IMG/VR virus record: IMGVR_UViG_3300031758_000306
Coordinates: 1-33,188 of that record
From: a virus
Length of the DNA: 33,188 nucleotides
Reading direction: 5' to 3' (one strand)
Of the stretch, positions 1-8,637 are shown piece after piece. Both the position numbers and the translations under genes were made by a program. Numbering within the stretch: position 1 is the stretch's first letter; each line of letters opens with the position of its first letter. The notes beneath the pieces were generated by a model that was given only the letters and a program-made list of their open reading frames with translations, was not told the DNA's origin and made no database searches.

Positions 1-216
1 TGCGACCAGTCGCCGTAGCTTGCGCAGCACGGGTAGATGCCAGCTTATAGGTATCGTTTAGCATGTTGCCAGCATTAATCTTGTATAAGACCTTTGCCAG
101 CATTTCATCGTTTTCAGGGTTGAGATACGCCTGCTTCATCAGGTCAAATATCTCTCTGTTGTTCTGATACGAGGCAACACGCAAGCGGACAATATCCGAC
201 GGCAGCTCTTGATACG
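1..216. repeat. Left copy of 216-bp terminal direct repeat
   Basis: Bases 1-216 match 32973-33188 throughout except position 128 (c) against 33100 (t). On the minus strand the change is GCG versus GCA, both alanine. The repeat lies inside an open reading frame that stays open across the join, which fits an assembly overlap of a circular or permuted molecule better than a true packaging end. Confidence 0.95.
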
Positions 217-820
217 TGTTCCGCATTTGCTCAAGCTCGGAAATCAGCTCAGTGCCAAAGCCCTTGGACTTGGCGTCAGCTATTGTCTGTTCCCAGCTTA
301 GGCGCTCTGTGCCGATGCCAGCAGAACGGTTAAGCGACTCAACCATCTGCTTAAAGTCGTCTGGTCCTTCAATACGGTTCAGGTTGACGACATTAACTTC
401 TGTAGTGCCAGCAGCAGGCGTTTGCTCAATGTTCGCTTCAACAGCCTTTAATTGTTGCTGTGCCTGTGTAACCTGTTCTTGTACGGTACGCTTGCCCGGC
501 TTCTTACGCACAGGCTGAGTCACTACCTTAGCTGGCTCTGCAATTTCAGCAGCAGCTTTGCCACCAAGGTTTGCAGCCTCATCAGCCAATGCAGAACCTT
601 TAGCCACACCTTTTGCTGCTGTTGCAGACTTAGATTTCAGCAATCCTTTTATCAGACCTAAGCCAGCAACCTCGACAGGTTCCATGCTTTCGTCAGCGGC
701 AAACTCTGTGTCAACAGGCATCGACGTATCAACATTGGCAAGCAATGGATCAGGCAATGACAATTGCTGCGGGACAATCTCGCCAAGCCGTGTTTCAAGC
801 GAACGATCATCAATAGCCAT
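1..820 (-). CDS. Giant internal virion (ejection) protein, N-terminal part; continues at 33188
   Basis: This is the N-terminal portion of a gene that crosses the circular junction. The ATG at 818-820 directly follows the TAA of the upstream gene (821-823). Position 820 and the internal methionine at 33156 are in the same frame after subtracting the 32,972-bp unit, so 212 codons join to 828 codons for 1040 aa. The first 140 or so residues are Ala/Lys/Gln-rich and low in complexity. The middle is helical and charged. Gene order after gp14- and gp15-like genes places it where T7 gp16 (internal virion protein D) lies. No lytic transglycosylase motif is visible. The role as a DNA-ejection protein is inferred from position and size. 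Confidence 0.8.
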   Translation of the reverse strand, partial: MAIDDRSLETRLGEIVPQQLSLPDPLLANVDTSMPVDTEFAADESMEPVEVAGLGLIKGLLKSKSATAAKGVAKGSALADEAANLGGKAAAEIAEPAKVVTQPVRKKPGKRTVQEQVTQAQQQLKAVEANIEQTPAAGTTEVNVVNLNRIEGPDDFKQMVESLNRSAGIGTERLSWEQTIADAKSKGFGTELISELEQMRNTYQELPSDIVRLRVASYQNNREIFDLMKQAYLNPENDEMLAKVLYKINAGNMLNDTYKLASTRAAQATATGR

Positions 821-1294
821 TTACTTGCTCACTTTCTTTGCAATGTTTGCAGCACCCTTGGCTATGCCCTTAGCGCCTTTGACGTAGCCACCCGGAGCGC
901 CAAACTCACCAGCAAGCTCAAAGCCTTTACCTTCTTCGCTGGTAGCGCCCACGTTCTTGTCCAGCCAAGCCTTGACTTCCTCGGTCGTAGGCAACACGGT
1001 TTTCTCGCTCATGCCTCGCAGGAAAGCATCGATCTTGCTCTCATCTGCGCCACGCTTAAATATCTCTTTGACACCATAAGCAATAGACTCAATGTCTCCG
1101 GGCAAGCCGACAAAGCCCTGCGCAACACCTTTTGCCGTAGCCGCAGTCAACTCCGCTGCACGCTGTGGCGTAACCTCAAGGCCACCAACAGCACCAGACT
1201 TTGCAGGCATGGCATCGCTAGGTCCAGTCTTAGAGACTGGATAGCGACTTTGCATGTACATTTCCATGTACGCTTCGTCAAAGTTCTTAGCCAT
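821..1294 (-). CDS. Small virion-associated protein, unknown function
   Basis: A 157-aa protein sits between the gp15-like and giant gp16-like genes. Its start overlaps the upstream stop as TAATG (1292-1296) and its TAA abuts the next ATG. The centre has a segment beginning PQRAAELTAATAKG and reading on to GLPGDIE, and a later LPTTEEVKAWL segment. I recall this arrangement from N-terminal parts of large podovirus internal proteins. The C-terminus is Gly/Ala/Lys-rich (GAKGIAKGAANIAKK) and could be amphipathic. It may be a detached domain of the neighbouring ejection protein. That is inference; no catalytic motif is seen. Confidence 0.75.
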   Translation of the reverse strand: MAKNFDEAYMEMYMQSRYPVSKTGPSDAMPAKSGAVGGLEVTPQRAAELTAATAKGVAQGFVGLPGDIESIAYGVKEIFKRGADESKIDAFLRGMSEKTVLPTTEEVKAWLDKNVGATSEEGKGFELAGEFGAPGGYVKGAKGIAKGAANIAKKVSK

Positions 1295-3090
1295 TATGGT
1301 TGCACCTTGTTAATAATCTCAAGCTTTTTACGGATGGCAAGAGCTTGATTGGAATCAAGTATCTTTCTTTTTTCCAAGTCATTAACATCACCAACAGTTA
1401 ATGAGTCTGTATTAATTGAGATATTGCTTCCTCTCTTTTTATTATCTTCAACAGCTTGATCGACAATAGACTTAATACTGTCTCTTGCCGCATTTTTATT
1501 AATGTCTTTTGCGTCATTATCTCTATAATTTCCAATAATCTCTAACGCAAGAGCACGAGGAGAATACGATTTTCCTTGACGTGCAAGCTCTTTCTTTGCC
1601 GCAATATAACGACTTCTTACTGCATTGCGCTTATCAAACCTAGCCTCATCACCCTGAGTTCTAGCAGTTACAACATCCGCAACCCCTGCAAAAGCATTTA
1701 TTTCTCTTGATGCTTCACCTTCCTCTTGGTTAAACAGTCTGTCGTCTAAGGCTCTGACAAGTTGTGTATATTGCTTACCACTCATTCCGGTTCGACGGGC
1801 GATTGATTTTAATGAGTCGCGGTCCTCAATTGCGCCACTACTAACTTGGTGCCACAAGTCTCCAAAGACATACTCATCGCCATCCTGCTGCTTTGGATCA
1901 AGATACTTAGCTAGTTCCTCATTAGTAAACGATCCGTTCTGCGCAATGTCTCTGGCGATAGCTAGGCGTTTGTTGGTATCTTCGGTTTCGTAATACTCTA
2001 TTAATCGGTCATGGGTGTACTTTAGCCTCTCATCCTTTTGGCGCTTAGCCTCGCGCTCCGATGCAATATAAGCATCGTTCTCTGCAATTGTTAATGCCTG
2101 ACGAACCTTGGCCTTTACGTCTTCAGTAGCATAGGCCCAGACAGCAGCACCACTTGGCGTAAGCAAACGGCCAAGCTCAAGCATGTCGTTTGACCTTAAT
2201 GCAGGTTTTAATGCCGGATCAGTAAATGCTTTTTCGCTAAGAACCTTTTTTGTCAAAGCATTTGTCAGTGCTTGGTCAATGTCTTTCTGCATACCGGCAA
2301 CACGCTTGTTTGCCAAGTCTGCGCCACCAAGAATCAATGCCTTGTTGCCAAGGTCTTGAGATATAGCATTGACAAGATCACCGACCGGAAACGGAGTGCC
2401 GGTCTCTCTATCAACAGGAAGATCGTTGCTAAACATTACTTCCAGTTCACGCATTGTGTTCTGGTAGTTTACGTTTTCTTTTATTCCATTTGCCGCAATG
2501 CGCTTGTTTGCATCTAGCCGGGCAATGTCTTTAATGACATCACCACCCAATCTAGCAATAGTCGCCCGATACTTTAGCGATGCTTCTGGGTCAATCTGCG
2601 TCAGGGCTTCGCTAGGCCCTTTTAAGATAGCGGCTACCTTTGCCTGTACGTCAGACGCGGTAATATCCTCACCGGCTTCGGCACGAGCATGTAGCTTTAG
2701 CAGCTCATTCCTTGCCTCGATCTCTGCATAGCCAGATACTTCAAGCGCACGGTACTTTTTGACGGCAGCGCTAAAGACATTGAAGTCAGAGCCAATGCCA
2801 GTTTGGATAGACGATACATCGCCCTTGGCAATAGCCGTCAGTTGGTCTTGAGTCAGGCCATTCTCTGCCGCATACTGAAGACCAGCCTTTTGGCTAAACT
2901 TCTCGGCCATGCCAAACATTTGGTTAGATAGCTGATCGATAACATTGCTTAACGATCCGCTGTACCGCGATGCTGCTTCGTATCCTGCGCTGACATTTGC
3001 TGTCGGCATAGATACATTAGGCAGCACAGCGCCCGGCACATTAGCTATCTGTGCTCTACCGCCTTCTACGCGAGGAAGAATGTCTGCCAT
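1294..3090 (-). CDS. Internal virion protein C-like (T7 gp15-like ejection protein)
   Basis: A 598-aa, largely alpha-helical, charged protein lies in the place of T7 gp15, between a gp14-like protein and the giant protein. The N-terminus (MADILPRVEGGRAQIANVPG) is a Pro/Gly-rich leader typical of podovirus internal virion proteins. Long helical stretches with many Asp/Arg/Lys/Ala follow, with no membrane segment. In T7 the homologous protein forms the periplasmic part of the DNA ejection conduit. Identity rests on synteny, length and composition, not on a strong motif. The start is set 2 bases after the upstream stop. Confidence 0.8.
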   Translation of the reverse strand: MADILPRVEGGRAQIANVPGAVLPNVSMPTANVSAGYEAASRYSGSLSNVIDQLSNQMFGMAEKFSQKAGLQYAAENGLTQDQLTAIAKGDVSSIQTGIGSDFNVFSAAVKKYRALEVSGYAEIEARNELLKLHARAEAGEDITASDVQAKVAAILKGPSEALTQIDPEASLKYRATIARLGGDVIKDIARLDANKRIAANGIKENVNYQNTMRELEVMFSNDLPVDRETGTPFPVGDLVNAISQDLGNKALILGGADLANKRVAGMQKDIDQALTNALTKKVLSEKAFTDPALKPALRSNDMLELGRLLTPSGAAVWAYATEDVKAKVRQALTIAENDAYIASEREAKRQKDERLKYTHDRLIEYYETEDTNKRLAIARDIAQNGSFTNEELAKYLDPKQQDGDEYVFGDLWHQVSSGAIEDRDSLKSIARRTGMSGKQYTQLVRALDDRLFNQEEGEASREINAFAGVADVVTARTQGDEARFDKRNAVRSRYIAAKKELARQGKSYSPRALALEIIGNYRDNDAKDINKNAARDSIKSIVDQAVEDNKKRGSNISINTDSLTVGDVNDLEKRKILDSNQALAIRKKLEIINKVQP

Positions 3091-3092
3091 GA

Positions 3093-3800
3093 TTAAATCC
3101 CATACCTAGTCACGTTGTAGGTAATGTCCTGCTTATTGAGCGGCACATCACCTATTAGACTTTTGACAGTTTGCTTAGCACCCTCAAACGGGAATGTCTG
3201 CAAGAACTGCATGCCGCCTTGGAACAGCTTAGCGTCAGCAATCATGCTTGCTCCGCCGACAACATACTTACCTGCCTGCTGCATTGCACGAGTGCTGGAA
3301 ATAGCTGCTTCACGGCCAAAGAATGCGCTGTCATATCCTGCACGCAAAATCTGCGTTGCGTCTTCCAATCCAAAGATTTTTGCCGCCAATGCGCTAAGGT
3401 CAGTAATGCCGACATCCCGATATGCTTGCAAGATGTTTTGCTCTTGAATACCAGCAGCAGAACCTTCACCGTAAGCAACGCCAGAAGCAGCAGCGCGAGC
3501 ACGCGCAGAAGCATTAGCCTTGGCTGACTGGCGCAGGATGTAGTTAGTCTGAATCTTGTAATTGATTGCATCAAAGTCAACTTGCTGACGACGGCGGGCA
3601 GCAGCCAGTTCTGCGTACTCAACTTCCTTGTCTGCACGCATACCTGCCATGCGCAGGTTTTCTTGAGCCTGCACAAGATTGGCCGCCTGCTGGAAATAGC
3701 CTTGAGCTTCAGCCTGCTTACTTGCCGCGTAGCTGCCAGCAAAGCCAGCAATTGCTGTGGCCCCTGCTAATGCCGTACTTCCTGTAGATGGTTCAGCCAT
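3093..3800 (-). CDS. Internal virion protein B-like (T7 gp14-like)
   Basis: A 235-aa protein with an N-terminal small-residue-rich hydrophobic stretch (about residues 8-26, ending GFAGSYAASKQ), then a long Ala/Gln/Glu/Arg helix. A conserved-looking ARARAAASGVAYGEGS turn follows around residue 100. This is the architecture of gp14-type internal virion proteins, whose first helix inserts into the outer membrane during ejection. Its position directly after tail tubular protein B supports the call. The ATG follows the upstream stop by one base. Confidence 0.85.
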   Translation of the reverse strand: MAEPSTGSTALAGATAIAGFAGSYAASKQAEAQGYFQQAANLVQAQENLRMAGMRADKEVEYAELAAARRRQQVDFDAINYKIQTNYILRQSAKANASARARAAASGVAYGEGSAAGIQEQNILQAYRDVGITDLSALAAKIFGLEDATQILRAGYDSAFFGREAAISSTRAMQQAGKYVVGGASMIADAKLFQGGMQFLQTFPFEGAKQTVKSLIGDVPLNKQDITYNVTRYGI

Positions 3801-3801
3801 G

Positions 3802-5787
3802 TTACGTTCCTTGGTTCACAGCGACCTTATATTCAAGGCCAAGCAATGTCATCTTCAAAGGCAATGTCTGTTCAACAATCACAGACGCATCTTTGCTGTA
3901 TCCACGAATACCGACAACCCGCTTGGTGCCAGTAAATTCAGGCACAGGGATGTCCAGCAGTGGATTGTCAAAGTTCCTAAAAGGCAATAGCTGATTGTTA
4001 ATCTTCATGTGCTGCGTCTTGTAAACCAGTGCATTAACCTCAGTAATCCGTTTCTTAAATGACACGCGGCTACCAGTCTGAAGCTTAACCTCGACCGGCA
4101 TCGTCTTGACGTAAACAGTAAACGGTAAGCCAACTTCATAGCTTGTCGTACTGGCACGATCAAAAGTTACAGAGCCAGCTCCGCTAACAGTTTCGTTAGA
4201 TTGCGGCACGCCATCGGTAATGACATTTACTGACTTAGCAATATGCGGAAGACCGCTCGCACTAGCTGAAGCACCACCAGTAAAGGAACAGTCAGTAAAG
4301 CGATCATTGCTAAAAAGCTCAACAAAGTACCGAGTCGTCCCGTTGAAAACACGCTTAACAACTGCATAAATATCCGTTACGTCAACATTAACATCTTGGA
4401 ATTCTCCGTCAGTAATAAACTCTGACGGGGCAATAACTTGCTGGCTACGCAAGATAGAGTATGCAGCCATTGAGCCATCGGTAGAATTTGTAACCAGCAG
4501 CAAGTCGCCTTCGTCCGTGGACGTTGCACGACGCAAAGCCATGCGAGTAGGACCCTTGAGTAAGTGTCCTGACAGCAGGGAAATACGCTGCGTAATGTAG
4601 GTAAGTTGCTGGTCTGAGAACAAGAACTCATTAAGTGCTTTACCCTGACGCTGCACAAACAGCGATCCAGACTCAAGTGACTCTACCCTAGTGCCGGGCT
4701 TGGTGCCATTACGGCTAACGCCTTTGAAGGTAAACGTCGTCGGGGTAATTGGCTCGGTACCTGTCTGCGGAACGTAGAACTCGCCACCAGTGGTAAAGAC
4801 TTGCAAGTCACGACCAGAGATCAGGTCAACAATGACGTTAAGCTGGTTAGTGTCTAGTGTTGCCTCAACAGCATCATCGTCCAGATATTCTGCTGGCTTA
4901 AAGTCAAAGAACAAGCCGATCTTGCTTCCCCAGACAGTAGACGGACGAGACTTGCTGCCACCAAAGTACAGCCTTCCTTCGTGGAAAGATACCGTCCTCG
5001 GCCAGCCTTTAGTGCTCGACCAGACATCTTCGTAACCAGTCTCAAGCTCCCAATCGCCAGAAGCAATGGCCGTCGTATTAAAGAATGGAAACTCTGTAAC
5101 AGCTTCAACCGAAGTGCCGCTAAGATACTTAGTAATGCGGCAGCGACCCTGTGGGCTGGCATTAATGTACTGATTGACGTTACCAGCACTAAACACACTA
5201 GCAGATGCAGTCAGCGTGATATTGCCAGACACGGCAGAAGGAGTTAGCGTCGCAGCAGGATTGCTTGTGCTGATCGAGAACGCATACTTCGGGATGCTGT
5301 CAAACGTAATCGTCGTAGCAGTCCAAGACGCATCATTAGCACCACGGACAATCTTTACTGGCTGCAAGTCTGGGTGGACAACGATCAGCGTATCAGCCGA
5401 TTGCGTCCAGCACAGCGACGACAGCATAGCGCCAGTAATCGAAGCAACGGACAGATAGTTATTCGCACCGCCATTAATTGCACTAATGACAGCGCCGTCC
5501 TTAATGACGTACATCCTGCCAGCCACAAAGCACAGCATGTAGCTATCGTCTACCGAGAACTCAAACGGGATAAGCCTTACACCATTGGCTGCTGATGGCG
5601 TGCTGCTATTGGGCAACTCAAGCACATGCTTGGTGCCGGGACGACGACGCAGACCACCCTGAGGCTGGATCAAGACATTGGTAGCCTTTGCCAGCGAGTT
5701 TGCATATTGAGCAATGTCAACACGCGAACGCAGCAGCGGGTCAAGTTCCCCGGTGCTAAAGTTGGTCTGGAAGTCGATGAAGCGCAT
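3802..5787 (-). CDS. Tail tubular protein B (nozzle; T7 gp12-like)
   Basis: A 661-aa protein opening with FQTNFSTGELDPLLRSRVD and GLRRRPGTKHV, the hallmark N-terminus of T7 gp12-type nozzle proteins (FSGGEL.P...R.D and RRPGT motifs). The body is beta-rich with many Thr/Ser/Val and motifs such as VSFHEGRLYFGGSKSRP, expected for the beta-propeller platform. It builds the tail nozzle beneath the adaptor ring. Its start overlaps the stop of tail tubular protein A as TAATG, which suggests coupled translation. Confidence 0.93.
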   Translation of the reverse strand: MRFIDFQTNFSTGELDPLLRSRVDIAQYANSLAKATNVLIQPQGGLRRRPGTKHVLELPNSSTPSAANGVRLIPFEFSVDDSYMLCFVAGRMYVIKDGAVISAINGGANNYLSVASITGAMLSSLCWTQSADTLIVVHPDLQPVKIVRGANDASWTATTITFDSIPKYAFSISTSNPAATLTPSAVSGNITLTASASVFSAGNVNQYINASPQGRCRITKYLSGTSVEAVTEFPFFNTTAIASGDWELETGYEDVWSSTKGWPRTVSFHEGRLYFGGSKSRPSTVWGSKIGLFFDFKPAEYLDDDAVEATLDTNQLNVIVDLISGRDLQVFTTGGEFYVPQTGTEPITPTTFTFKGVSRNGTKPGTRVESLESGSLFVQRQGKALNEFLFSDQQLTYITQRISLLSGHLLKGPTRMALRRATSTDEGDLLLVTNSTDGSMAAYSILRSQQVIAPSEFITDGEFQDVNVDVTDIYAVVKRVFNGTTRYFVELFSNDRFTDCSFTGGASASASGLPHIAKSVNVITDGVPQSNETVSGAGSVTFDRASTTSYEVGLPFTVYVKTMPVEVKLQTGSRVSFKKRITEVNALVYKTQHMKINNQLLPFRNFDNPLLDIPVPEFTGTKRVVGIRGYSKDASVIVEQTLPLKMTLLGLEYKVAVNQGT

Positions 5788-6401
5788 TAGTACCTCACAG
5801 CCACAAGCTCATAGTCCTCCATAACCTGCGGAGGCTGACCTTGAGCATCGATGTTTGTTGCTTGCCTGAAGTATCCGCCACGGCCATTTTCCGCCGCAGA
5901 GCCGATTGAAAGAGTCTGCCAGTAAGCTGTCTTTGTCTCTTGCTCTGTGATCGGATAGGCTAAATGCCATGCCATCATATACTTCAAAAGCTGAACAAAG
6001 TATTGAGGCATAGCGTACTCAGGAGTCTGGTACGGGTAGTCAATGTAGACTTCTTGGTAATTCGTCAGCAGCTTGTCGCCCTGAATCTCCCATTCTTTGA
6101 CGGGACGGGCATACAAAGCACTGGTCTCAAACACTGCACGGGGGTTGCCAATGCGATCACCCGGCAGTTGGTATTCGTAAGCCCACTCACTAGCAGGCGT
6201 AGTAACAAGTCTTGCAAGCTTAAGTTTCTTGTAAGAAAAAGACCAAGGGTACATGGACAATGCCATGTCGCGCACATCTGGGTACAGCCGGTCGCACGAG
6301 TTGGCTTCATCCGTACCGTCGTTGAACGACGAGATAGGGGTGGCACCTAGCAGGATTAATGCGTCAGCGCAAATAGAAACTGGAGTGTCGCCTGCTGCCA
6401 T
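5787..6401 (-). CDS. Tail tubular protein A (adaptor; T7 gp11-like)
   Basis: A 204-aa protein with the family signature: an N-terminal helix reading ICADALILLGATPISSF, then YPDVRDMALSMYPWSFSYKK. Later come YQLPGDRIGNPRAV and a C-terminal helix around AMPQYFVQLLKYMMAWHLA. Gp11-type proteins form the ring joining portal to nozzle. It immediately precedes tail tubular protein B. The start has a GAGAGG Shine-Dalgarno sequence at good spacing. Confidence 0.93.
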   Translation of the reverse strand: MAAGDTPVSICADALILLGATPISSFNDGTDEANSCDRLYPDVRDMALSMYPWSFSYKKLKLARLVTTPASEWAYEYQLPGDRIGNPRAVFETSALYARPVKEWEIQGDKLLTNYQEVYIDYPYQTPEYAMPQYFVQLLKYMMAWHLAYPITEQETKTAYWQTLSIGSAAENGRGGYFRQATNIDAQGQPPQVMEDYELVAVRY

Positions 6402-6421
6402 CGTGGCCTCTCATGTAATAA

Positions 6422-6455
6422 AGGGCTAGTCCTAAGTTGCCCCAGAACTAGCCCT
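6422..6455 (-). terminator. 9-bp inverted repeat between capsid and tail genes
   Basis: Arms 6422-6430 (agggctagt) and 6447-6455 (actagccct) are perfectly complementary around a 16-base loop. It lies in the 72-base gap between the capsid-associated gene and tail tubular protein A. On the minus strand the arms are followed by only a short TTTATTA tract, so this may be a weak terminator, a processing site or an mRNA stabiliser. Confidence 0.5.
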
Positions 6456-6473
6456 GTGTTGCCTATTTACGGA

Positions 6474-6746
6474 TTAGTCCGTGTCAGTTGCAGATACGGT
6501 CGTACCGTCAGCAATGTCTACCGCAGTAGACGTGACAGCATTCACGTAGGTCAGAACCAGACTTGGAGTAGTCGTGTCGTAAACAAAGATGATGTCACCA
6601 ACCTTCAGGGTGTCCTTCAGCGACAGGAAGTAGTCTGCCGTGTTGACGGTTGCCTGAGTGTCGGCGGTCTTATACAGGTACATCGAGGGTGCATTGCCAG
6701 CTTTGGCAGCGCACACTGTTACCCAACCGGTTGCGGAAAATGCCAT
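6474..6746 (-). CDS. Small capsid-associated protein (possible decoration protein)
   Basis: A 90-aa protein encoded just after the major capsid gene with a strong AGGAGG ribosome site. It is Thr/Val/Ala-rich and predicted beta, with motifs MYLYKTADTQATVNTADYF and LKVGDIIFVYD. Proteins of this type recur next to capsid genes in many podoviruses and siphoviruses. Position suggests a head decoration or spike component. The family function is not known to me with certainty, and no enzyme motif is present. Confidence 0.75.
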   Translation of the reverse strand: MAFSATGWVTVCAAKAGNAPSMYLYKTADTQATVNTADYFLSLKDTLKVGDIIFVYDTTTPSLVLTYVNAVTSTAVDIADGTTVSATDTD

Positions 6747-6761
6747 GATTAACCTCCTAGA

Positions 6762-7604
6762 TTAAGATTCGCGGCAAGTGATCTTGACGATACCTTCATC
6801 GTCAATTGCCACTGCGCCAGCGGAGAACATCGAAGCCACGAGGAACGATGTCTTCTCAGGCACATAGTTGATCTCGGTCTTAGGAGCGATGCCTTCGGCC
6901 AGACCAATCGCATCTTTGTGGAATGCGAAGCAGGTGCGGTCGCTGGAGCCATCGATAGCCAGACCACCTTCGGTACGATCACCAAGTACGTGGAACGTGA
7001 AGCCCAAGAACGTGTTGATCTCACCCTGAACCAGCGCCTTGACGGTGTTGAAGTCAGAGGAAGTAACAGCGGTCTCAGACAGCAGCGAAGCCAACGAGTT
7101 AGCGTGGATGATGATGTGGCGGCCATCCATAGGCACGTTGCCAGCATCCAGCTTCTTCTTAGCTTCACGCAGCTTAGCCACGTTCATGTTGGTGTCAGAA
7201 CCACCGATGTCGTTCGAGACGGTCAGAGAAGTCGAGGAAGCAGTCAGAGCGTCCAGAATCAGTTGATCCTGACGACGACCGATTGCATTCGAGACAACCT
7301 TCACCAGCTCACGACGCTCATCAAAGTTGACCTTAGCCTGCATGAAGATGTCCGAATACTCAGCAGCGATGTAGTCGCTCAGAGTCGCGGTCACTTGCGA
7401 GTAGGTCACATTCAGAGGGGTTACATCAGTCTGCGGAATGCGAACCTGAGCAACACCTTTGCCGATCTTAGGGAATTTGTAGGTGGAACCTTCGACACCC
7501 GAACGGACACGGACAGCAGGACGGAGAACCGCCGAAGCCTGATAGGCTTGCTTAACTTCCGCATCAAACAGGGTTACAAAGGCTGTAGACAGATTAATAG
7601 CCAT
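6762..7604 (-). CDS. Major capsid protein
   Basis: A 280-aa protein without Cys clusters or membrane segments, encoded between scaffold and tail genes. The N-terminus (MAINLSTAFVTLFDAEVKQAYQ) and an early VRVRSGVEGSTYKFPKIGKG segment are typical of HK97-fold major capsid proteins of this phage type. So are the helix YSDIFMQAKVNFDERRELVK and the strand GFTFHVLGDR. An AAAGG ribosome site precedes the ATG. A terminator and promoter candidate lie upstream, in keeping with a need for separate high expression. Confidence 0.92.
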   Translation of the reverse strand: MAINLSTAFVTLFDAEVKQAYQASAVLRPAVRVRSGVEGSTYKFPKIGKGVAQVRIPQTDVTPLNVTYSQVTATLSDYIAAEYSDIFMQAKVNFDERRELVKVVSNAIGRRQDQLILDALTASSTSLTVSNDIGGSDTNMNVAKLREAKKKLDAGNVPMDGRHIIIHANSLASLLSETAVTSSDFNTVKALVQGEINTFLGFTFHVLGDRTEGGLAIDGSSDRTCFAFHKDAIGLAEGIAPKTEINYVPEKTSFLVASMFSAGAVAIDDEGIVKITCRES

Positions 7605-7745
7605 TTGAGTTACCTTTTGACAAAGTTATAAAGAGAGTTCTCGCTGTCGGTGAGCCGGGAAACCGGGCCGTTTGCTTGCAGTAGGGTGCCAGCCAGTTGG
7701 GTACAACCATCTGAGGGTCGGTAATCTGATATGCCTCGGTAACAC

Positions 7746-7783
7746 ATTCTAATCAAGTTTGCCTATAAAGCAAGCCCTGTCAA
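7746..7783 (-). promoter_or_regulatory. Candidate minus-strand promoter for the capsid gene
   Basis: On the minus strand, TTGACA (7778-7783) is followed by TTGCTT (7768-7773), a 16-base gap and TAGAAT (7746-7751). The second pair gives near-normal sigma70 spacing. The perfect TTGACA lies too far upstream for TAGAAT and has no good -10 at 17 bases. It sits just after the scaffold terminator and about 140 bases before the capsid ATG. Confidence 0.35.
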
Positions 7784-7792
7784 TAGTTTTTT

Positions 7793-7820
7793 GTAAAAAA
7801 AAGCCCAGCCGAAGCTGGGC
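7793..7820 (-). terminator. Rho-independent terminator after the scaffold gene
   Basis: A perfect 7-bp stem, gcccagc (7803-7809) and gctgggc (7814-7820), closes a four-base loop that reads TTCG on the minus strand. A run of T follows on that strand (7793-7802). It lies 29 bases past the scaffold stop. Placing it before the capsid gene would lower scaffold-to-capsid read-through and argues for a separate capsid promoter. Confidence 0.88.
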
Positions 7821-7848
7821 AAACCTCGCCGGTACGAGGGAAGGAGCC

Positions 7849-8637
7849 TTAGCCGTATCTCTGCTGGAATAGCCGCTCAACCTTCTGGCGGTACGCAGGA
7901 TCGCTTTCATACTTTGGATCGCCAACCATAGCTTGCAGCTCTAGGTCTGTTGGCATTCCGTCAACCTCTTCCTTGCCTGTTGGGATTCTTCCTTCGTAGG
8001 CAGCCCGAATCTTTGACAAAGCTTGCATCCCACGGGCGGTTCCACCCATGATCTTAAACTCTTCAAAGTCTTCAGGCGACCATACGCCCTTGTTGACAAG
8101 TCCTCTAGCCCAATCGACCATGCCATTAATAATGGCGTTGGCATTTGGACCTAAAGCCTTGCGTTCAGCCTCCATGTCAAAGGATGGCGCACCGGCCATC
8201 TCGTCTGCCTTGGCTGTTATTTCACGAGCCAGCTCGTCAAATGCAGCTTGAGAGACGCCATTCTTTGCAGCCCACTCTGTAAACATGGGGACCATCGGGC
8301 GCTTATCCGCATCTTCGCCAAACGCAGATAAGTCATACTTGCCGTCAGGCGGGGCCTTATGCTTACCTTGGCTGACCAGCTTGCGCATGTCCTTCCAAGA
8401 CTTTGCCATGCCCTCAAGATCAGGCTCATTCTTGTCTTTCTTCCAAAAGTTCTCAGGCCACCAGTCCGGGCGGTCAACCGGTTCGTCGTCAGGAATGGAG
8501 TCTGCTGCACGGTGCTCAACCGTGGTTTCCTTCTCAGCGGGAGCGTTATCATCAGTTGGCTCTACGTTGTCAAGTAGGCCAGTGGGTTCCGCTGCTGCTG
8601 AATCACTAGGCTCGACTGCCGTATTTTCTTCGCTCAA
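7849..8637 (-). CDS. Scaffolding (capsid assembly) protein
   Basis: A 262-aa acidic protein lies between portal-side genes and the major capsid protein. The first 60 residues are disordered, rich in Glu, Asp, Ala and Pro. Then come RPDWWPENFWK, a short GMAKSWKDMRKLVSQGKHKAP segment and a helical C-terminal half. The C-terminus carries basic residues (YRQKVERLFQQRYG), as in scaffold proteins that bind capsid through a basic tail. The WWPENFW and YDLS motifs are typical of podovirus capsid assembly proteins. The start overlaps the upstream stop as ATGA. Confidence 0.88.
   Translation of the reverse strand: MSEENTAVEPSDSAAAEPTGLLDNVEPTDDNAPAEKETTVEHRAADSIPDDEPVDRPDWWPENFWKKDKNEPDLEGMAKSWKDMRKLVSQGKHKAPPDGKYDLSAFGEDADKRPMVPMFTEWAAKNGVSQAAFDELAREITAKADEMAGAPSFDMEAERKALGPNANAIINGMVDWARGLVNKGVWSPEDFEEFKIMGGTARGMQALSKIRAAYEGRIPTGKEEVDGMPTDLELQAMVGDPKYESDPAYRQKVERLFQQRYG

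Noticed and set aside
764-1348. 194-aa plus-strand frame
   Set aside because: Overlies minus-strand genes with clear start/stop coupling; composition looks like an antisense shadow.
3242-3751. 169-aa minus-strand frame inside the gp14-like gene
   Set aside because: Alternate frame of a supported gene; Leu/Ser-rich out-of-frame composition with no start signal.
6918-7631. 237-aa plus-strand frame opposite the capsid gene
   Set aside because: Arg/Val/Gln-rich translation with no domain; the minus strand carries the recognisable capsid protein with ribosome site.
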